Shown piece by piece: positions 58,626 to 64,000 of a stretch of DNA of 64,000 bases (the stretch's first letter is position 1; each line of letters begins with the position of its first letter). The position numbers were made by a program, and so were the translations under genes. Location of the stretch: contig CALNXK010000123.1 in the NCBI GenBank assembly GCA_942486035.1, forward strand, positions 1,500,001 to 1,564,000. The letters are read 5' to 3'. The stretch comes from Porites lobata (lineage: Eukaryota > Cnidaria > Anthozoa > Scleractinia > Poritidae). A model generated the notes under the pieces. The model ran no database searches. It was not told the origin of the DNA and saw only the letters and a program-made list of their open reading frames with translations.

Positions 58626-58946
58626 TCATGAAACAACATCCTCACGCTCACTTCCTGGTTTGAGATGAAGGACTTCAGCCCTTACTTTGTGAGCAATGCG
58701 CATGCCACTGGTTGAATTAAATACATAGCAACCACTTTGTGTGTTTTTCAAGCCATCACAAAGCTCTTGCTTGAGTAGGGGTTTAACCCTTACGCATTCT
58801 AAAATCATGAAATACATCTGTTAATGAAGCGCGCCAAGAGATTGGGTTGTTATGCTAATTTACACATTAATTCGCTCTAGATCGTCATCCAGTATGCGAC
58901 ATACTTCGCCTTTCTCGCAATCGTTGGCTTTTTCTTTGCTGTTCAT
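58626..58946 (-). CDS. Possible small two-exon gene (90 residues), function unknown
   Basis: Exon A (58,866-58,946) starts MNSKEKANDCEKGEVCRIL and ends at ATTAAT|GTGTAA. Exon B (58,626-58,817) follows an AACAG acceptor and contains ECVRVKPLLKQELCDGLKN, GCYVFNSTSGMRIAHKV and EVLHLKPGSER, then TGA. The join is in phase, but the 48-bp intron would be unusually short. A strong GTAAGT lies 20 bp after the stop, so the true exon may be spliced differently. I recognise no family. Cysteines and charged residues look protein-like, but it may be chance. Confidence 0.3.
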
Positions 58947-58949
58947 TTT

Positions 58950-61900
58950 CAAGTTGAATTATGTGGAAGGATGTGGTGGCTGTGGACCTTGTAAGTAGCT
59001 TATTGTAAGAGCTAATTATTTACGAATTTTAACTTCATGGTCATGCAAGTTATTTCCTGCAAAATACTGCGTTAATACTAATATTGTCGTTCTTTTTACT
59101 ACTGGGTAAACGGCCGTATATCAAAGCATTTCCAGCTACCAGCTTCAATCGAGTCTTAATTTAAAAAATGCATCTTTCAGATGTTGAGAATTGGGTACAT
59201 CAACCTAACTCCATTTTGTATTTGAAAAGGGAGATTTCCTTTTAGTCAAAATGACATACAGTATAAAACCAGCCTGTGTAGGGTAAATGACCTACTCTAG
59301 CCTCTGTCAGGAATGAAACTATAACAGAATAATGGCATCTGAACGTACAGCATTCAACTTGAACATTTTCAATGTTAAAAACCTCAGAAGTAACTAAAGC
59401 CCTTGAGAATATGTATATAGTTATAGCGCTAAAAAAATAAAATATCTTTACTTTTAACTTGCAAAGCGCAAACGTTAGCTATAGGCAAAACCTGTCCATT
59501 GCTTGAAAAAGTTGTTAAAACAATTATGCAAGTGTAGTCTAGATGGTTCTGAGAAAGCAATTAATTAACGTATCATATCAAATGACATGAAATATTAGGC
59601 TAGCGTTTTGACACCCTTAGCCTTTTGTCTTAATACGTAGCAGACTTAGTTCTACAATACTTCTCGATTTTCGAATCACTCTTTCGTACACAAATTCGGA
59701 CGGACCAGTTTATAAAGCATTAATTTGACGCGGGCTTTCAATTGCCTCATAAACAATCCGGGCTTAGTTCCTGCTCATTAACCAGCCCATAAAATATGAT
59801 CGAACCGGCACAGGAGAACAAGTCCAGTTTAATTATTTTGCTTTATTCCACACAGACCTTAATTTACAGCAAAAAGTCTCATTATTCTCATGAAAGACTA
59901 TATACAGGTTAAAGGAAATCATATTAGACATTTTCGCTCCATATCGAAAGTTATTAGTCTGCTAATTAATAAAGACAATTCCTCGAAATTATGTAGAGTT
60001 TATTTCGGGTTCCTCATAAATTGTTTCGTTTCTCTGATTTCTCGTATACAGGTATTATTTTTAAGTCTTCGCCTCACAATTATTTTGATCCCGACCCCCA
60101 TGTAATGTGATAAAGTTAACACTCTCTGAGAGTTTTCCTAAAAGGTTTTGCGAATGTAACTTTCCAGTAATACAAGAAGTCCCTCTGTTTCACTAGTAAG
60201 TCAATATAATTTATTCCTCGCAGTCCTCACAGAGTTATGCTAGTGCTCAAACAAAGTGCAATATAACTCAAATTCAATTGCCCGTAGTTGTCAGGCATGC
60301 GTATAGCGCAAAATCGATACGATGGTGGGTTCTTCCATGAACACAAAGAGAAAAATAGGAACGGAAAATTTTAAAATTCTGCCTATTTCCTTTCTATTTT
60401 TTTATATGACTCGAGTAAGCCTCTAAAGCACCCTCTTCCGCCACGCCAAAGTATTCAATTCAAATAAGCCACAAATATGTAAAAAATAAGCCAAGTTAGT
60501 GACTAGTCCATTCCCTTTAAGTGACTAATTGTCCATTCAGATTTGAGCCATTTAAGTTTTCGCTTTCCCACGATAAAACAGTTAAGACAATGAGATCGCT
60601 AAAGTTCCATTCCTTGAAGCTCCTTAATTAGAGATGAAACAATTTAAAAGGAACTTTCTGTTTTTCAGGTGTTTATTAATATTCAGGAGGGACAAAACCC
60701 TTTGATCGTGCATGTTAAGGCATGTTTTGTTGTATTTGTCTTTGATGAGAGCGAAAAAAAGACACGCAAGAACGTTAACAAAACTAAACAAAACAAGCAT
60801 AAAACGAAGAATAAACAGAAGAAGCAGTTACAGCCAGGGAATACTTCATGATTTAAAGGTTGCTGTTCATTTTAACTTCATCGAGAAAACTTGCGCAATT
60901 TGCCTTCGCGCATTTAAGTAATAACAATTAGATCTTTTTTTCTACAAATGTGTTTGGGCAAGTTGCATTTCTCTTTAGGTCAGTTAGAAATAAAAAAAGA
61001 GGAGATAGCAACTTATTAATTCGGTCCAATATAAATGCTTGTTTTTACAACACTGAATTAGAACCTTTTGAGATGAAGAGTATGCCTCGTAATTCAAAAC
61101 TTTTATGCCATGCCCGACAAAAGTAAGCCTGACCAATACCCCAGAAGATAACAATAAATACCCGAGGGTCTAGCTCCCGCATACCACTTCTCGGTCTGAC
61201 ATGCACGTGACAAGTTATCAATTAGTTATTTCAAAAACGAGAAGGGGACTGGAGCCGAAATGTTTCAGGAGACGCGCCGGTCAGCTGGCCAATATTTTCC
61301 TTGTCCCTAATAACAGTCCCAGAAGCCTTTACGAAAGATAGCTCGGCCTAGTTTCCCTCCGATTCCACAAAAAGAAAACAACAAAAAACCACAAAAAAAA
61401 CCGGATGTTTCACGTCAGAGCGAGGCTCAATAAGAAGAAAGCAGAAATATCGTTGAGAGCCAGTTCAAAGCTCCTTCAGCAGAGCAAACTGTATGAAAGA
61501 AACAAGCCTATTTGTCACAACAGTTGTGAGGTTACAAACTGTGCTGTAACCGAAATAAAAATTGTAAATAAAGGATCAGTTCAGTTTCATAGTTTGTAGC
61601 TCGAATGATTTGTGAACATTTTTTCTCACAATATTTTTCACTGAACATGTATCTAAGTACTTTTCAATCCCGCCCGTACTATCTCCATGTGCATCTCTGC
61701 TATTTTTATTTGTTCATGGAAGGCTATTATTTCATATTCCAACTCCAGCGCGTTGTCCAAATGGACGACAAAGTGGCACGTGCCATGTCTTCAAACCAAC
61801 CTTACTCGACCTTCTCCCTAAGGAGAACAAAAACTACTAACCATATGTCCCTAAGGAACTTTAACCTCACACGTGATTGAATCGTGTACATTTTAATCGC

Positions 61901-62137
61901 AGGAAATCTATTTGCCAGTCGTGATTTGAAAACGTTTGGATGACACATGTATAATATATTATTAAAATTCAATTTATGAGTTCGGATTAAATCATAACAT
62001 GGTCCCACAGAAAGCACTGACTTTTTTCTTCCCACATCGGGAACTGAACCCACTCATTTTTTTTTTTTTTTTTTTTTTTTGGGGACAAAACTTCATCAGT
62101 TGAGGTCATTTAGTTTTCTTTTTTAATTTCATGTTAG
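58950..62137. other. No gene recognised; upstream region or first intron of the plus-strand mosaic gene
   Basis: The phase-1 exon that must precede 62,138 (expected to carry the signal peptide) was not found. Short open frames at 59,890, 60,669, 61,405 and 61,605 lack recognisable features. A run of about 23 T lies at 62,058-62,080. Confidence 0.4.
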
Positions 62138-62419
62138 CCCCAAGACATGGCTATTGGGGATCATGGGAGCCATCCTCTTGGGGTTTGACGTCATGCTCAG
62201 GTGGCGTCAGAACCAGGAAAAGATACTGTAACGATCCATCCCCTGCCTACGGGGGAAAAACTTGCAGTGGAAGTAGCACAGAAGAGATCGACTGTAATGA
62301 GTGTGAATATAACAATGGAGGTTGTGCACAGCGCTGCATAAACCATGACTCTACAGGCTACACTTGCAGGTGCTATCGTGGTTATAAGCGTGCGTGGTGG
62401 AACAGTCATCGTTGTGTCC
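62138..62419 (+). CDS. TSP1 plus EGF exon of a second extracellular mosaic gene
   Basis: The acceptor ATGTTAG and donor GTCC|GTAAGT bound 282 nt of class 1-1. The first part is a thrombospondin type 1 repeat: YWGSWEPSSWGLTSCSGGVR, TRKRYC and CSGSSTEEIDC, with the Trp ladder and Arg layer. It runs straight into an EGF module: CEYNNGGCAQRCINHDS and YTCRCYRGYK. Such proteins are secreted or membrane-anchored adhesion or matrix molecules. The gene begins upstream of this exon and continues past the right edge, on the strand opposite the large receptor. Confidence 0.87.
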
Positions 62420-62609
62420 GTAAGTGTATGATTTACTTTTATTGTTGCTCCGCTTGGTAATATTTTTTTACCAGTCCATTCAGTTGTAGCCTTAACCTTC
62501 TCCCATAATTTTGTCGATCACGTCGTGTTTTGTAGCTTTTAAAAAAGTTAGGGCGGGGAAGGTTGCGTGACTCCGACCCGAGAAGCTGCGAAGGAAACTA
62601 TTAAATTTC

Positions 62610-63270
62610 ATGTAATAATAATAATAATAATTAAAAATTTATAACGCGCCTTTTCCATGCAAATATGATCGAAAGCGCGTGACAACACGTAAATGTGAAA
62701 AGAAAATAAAAGCTAAAATGAGCAAAATAATTAAGAATAAGGCTAAGAATAAACAACGCTAAAAATTAAATAAAGATAAAAAAAAAACACTAAATATATT
62801 ACATAGTAAGTTAAAAAAAATTACAAATCAAAAGCTAGTCTAAAAAAGATGCGTTTTAAGTAAAGATTTAAAACGTTCAAAATTGTCCTCAAGACGGATA
62901 TGAAGGGGCAGATTGTTCCATAAATTAGGGGCAGCAGATGAAAAAGCACGATCCCCTAAAGTCTTTTTCAGTTTTAAACTAGGATACTTTAAGATAAGAC
63001 CGCTAGCTGAACGGAGATTATAGCGCGGCTGTACTTTAATAGCAATCAAATCGATCAAGTAACCAGGCGCATGACCGTAGATAGCTTTAAAAGTGAAAAG
63101 AAGTATTTTAAAGTCAATACGAAATTTGACAGGAAGCCAATGTAACGAACATAGTACTGGTGTTGTGTGAATGTAGCGAGGGACATTAGATATAAGCCGA
63201 GCAGCTGTTGTTGTAAAAATGGGTCTCCACAACTTTTTCCTTGTGTTTGAGGAGATGACGATGAACCGGT
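62610..63270 (-). mobile_element. 5'-truncated LINE (C-terminal reverse-transcriptase tail)
   Basis: The minus-strand frame reads AARLISNVPRYIHTTPVLCS, LHWLPVKFRIDFKILLFTFK, PRYNLRSASG and LGDRAFSSAAPNLWNNLP, the conserved end of CR1/L2/RTE-type ORF2 proteins. After its stop it ends in an (ATT)n tail, as CR1-like LINEs do. It is inserted antisense in the intron of the TSP1/EGF/sushi gene. Confidence 0.8.
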
Positions 63271-63587
63271 GGAACAAAGTGTAAACACATGTATACATTT
63301 AATCCAATCCTTATGGTTGTTTCTCAATAACTGGTGTAGCACGATCTTATGGACTGAACCACAGGCTGAGCGTGTTCCTATCTTTCTTAGCCCCAACGAT
63401 GATGTAAAAATGTACTTGAAAAAGTGTGACAGAAGTGTCCTCATTCCAAAGAAATCTGAAAAAAATTGCCACCCCAATTCCCCTGGGTGATATTGTAGAG
63501 GAAATAGAGGTATGAAGAAACGTAAAAAAATGACTGAACTATATAATTAAAGTATGCTTGTAATAGATATTTGCCCTTTTTAAATAG

Positions 63588-63785
63588 GAATCACTTGTCC
63601 CACAAGTAGCTGGCCAGCTCCTAGCAATGGAAAGTTATCAAACCTTTGTAGGGGGCAATCTCAAGTTCAGTCTGGGACAACGTGTTCTGTGACGTGTAAT
63701 AACGGTTATCATCTAAATGGACCTTCATCCTCTCGTTGTGGTGATGACGGCAACTGGAGCCCACGATCATCGCCGAACTGTCAAG
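63588..63785 (+). CDS. Sushi exon of the second mosaic gene
   Basis: This 198-nt class 1-1 exon lies between TAAATAG and CAAG|GTAAAA. It has TCPTSSWPAPSNGKLSNLC, TCSVTCNNGYHLNGPSSSRC and GDDGNWSPRSSPNC, a complete sushi domain. It joins the TSP1/EGF exon in phase. No further exon is seen before the window ends. Confidence 0.87.
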
Positions 63786-64000
63786 GTAAAAGGAGATATC
63801 TACAGCCCCCGAAATGATCCCCAAATTGACGATGTATATAAGTGTAAGCTTGGCGCCTTGCGTTTCTAACTGTTTTTGTCAAAAAAATCTCGATGTCATT
63901 TCGTAAGATTTTGAAAACACATTTGTCGTTTCATGAACGTCAGCTCCCCTTCCTAGAACACAAAATCATTAAACAATAACAGATTGAATTTAACTTTCGT

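Noticed and set aside
59890..61880. Several 60-91 codon plus-strand frames as first exons of the TSP1/EGF/sushi gene
   Set aside because: None has a convincing signal peptide with a phase-1 donor.

Overview
The window looks like nuclear DNA of an animal, most likely an anthozoan cnidarian (stony coral or sea anemone). The evidence is AT-rich sequence, genes split into short exons with GT/AG borders, extracellular mosaic domains (sushi, HYR, YWTD propellers, TSP1, EGF), a homeobox, and many miniature foldback transposons, Penelope-like and LINE fragments. The open frames are exons rather than whole genes, so the gene models below were built by hand from splice sites and codon phase. The species assignment is inference. 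LAYOUT. (1) 1-1,035, minus strand: the last two visible exons of a homeobox gene, with homeodomain residues 1-46 and 47-60 on separate exons. (2) 1,036-14,700: no convincing gene, but many repeats: a Penelope-like GIY-YIG fragment at 5.8-6.7 kb, a 210-bp tandem duplication, foldback elements and a pogo-like MITE. (3) 14,814-56,965, minus strand: one large gene that I could assemble completely. Its 27 coding exons all join in frame to an open frame of 6,438 nt (2,145 residues plus stop). The order is signal peptide; three cassettes of a YWTD beta-propeller followed by EGF (the LRP5/6-type unit); a run of nine sushi and four HYR domains; a cysteine-containing region with an RRKR furin-type site; a GCC2/GCC3 module; one transmembrane helix; and a 26-residue cytoplasmic tail with a YLGL sorting motif. 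(4) 57-62 kb: mostly non-coding, with one weak two-exon small-gene candidate. (5) 62,138-63,785, plus strand: two exons (TSP1 plus EGF, then sushi) of a second extracellular mosaic gene that runs off the right edge. HOW THEY FIT. The large gene and the TSP1/EGF/sushi gene point away from each other and both encode predicted extracellular mosaic proteins. Almost all exons of the large gene are class 1-1 modules, the signature of exon shuffling. A tripled propeller/propeller/EGF exon triplet shows how its N-terminal half was made. Its introns carry most of the mobile DNA: a 6.6-kb foldback with about 1-kb arms enclosing a TTAA-flanked transposon, a second Penelope-like fragment with 208-bp terminal inverted arms, LINE and SINE copies, and a long purine tract beside the first EGF exon. 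The most interesting object is the receptor itself. It joins Wnt-coreceptor-type propellers to a complement/SVEP1-like sushi-HYR-GCC ectodomain and an endocytic-type tail, an architecture I do not recognise from any named gene.
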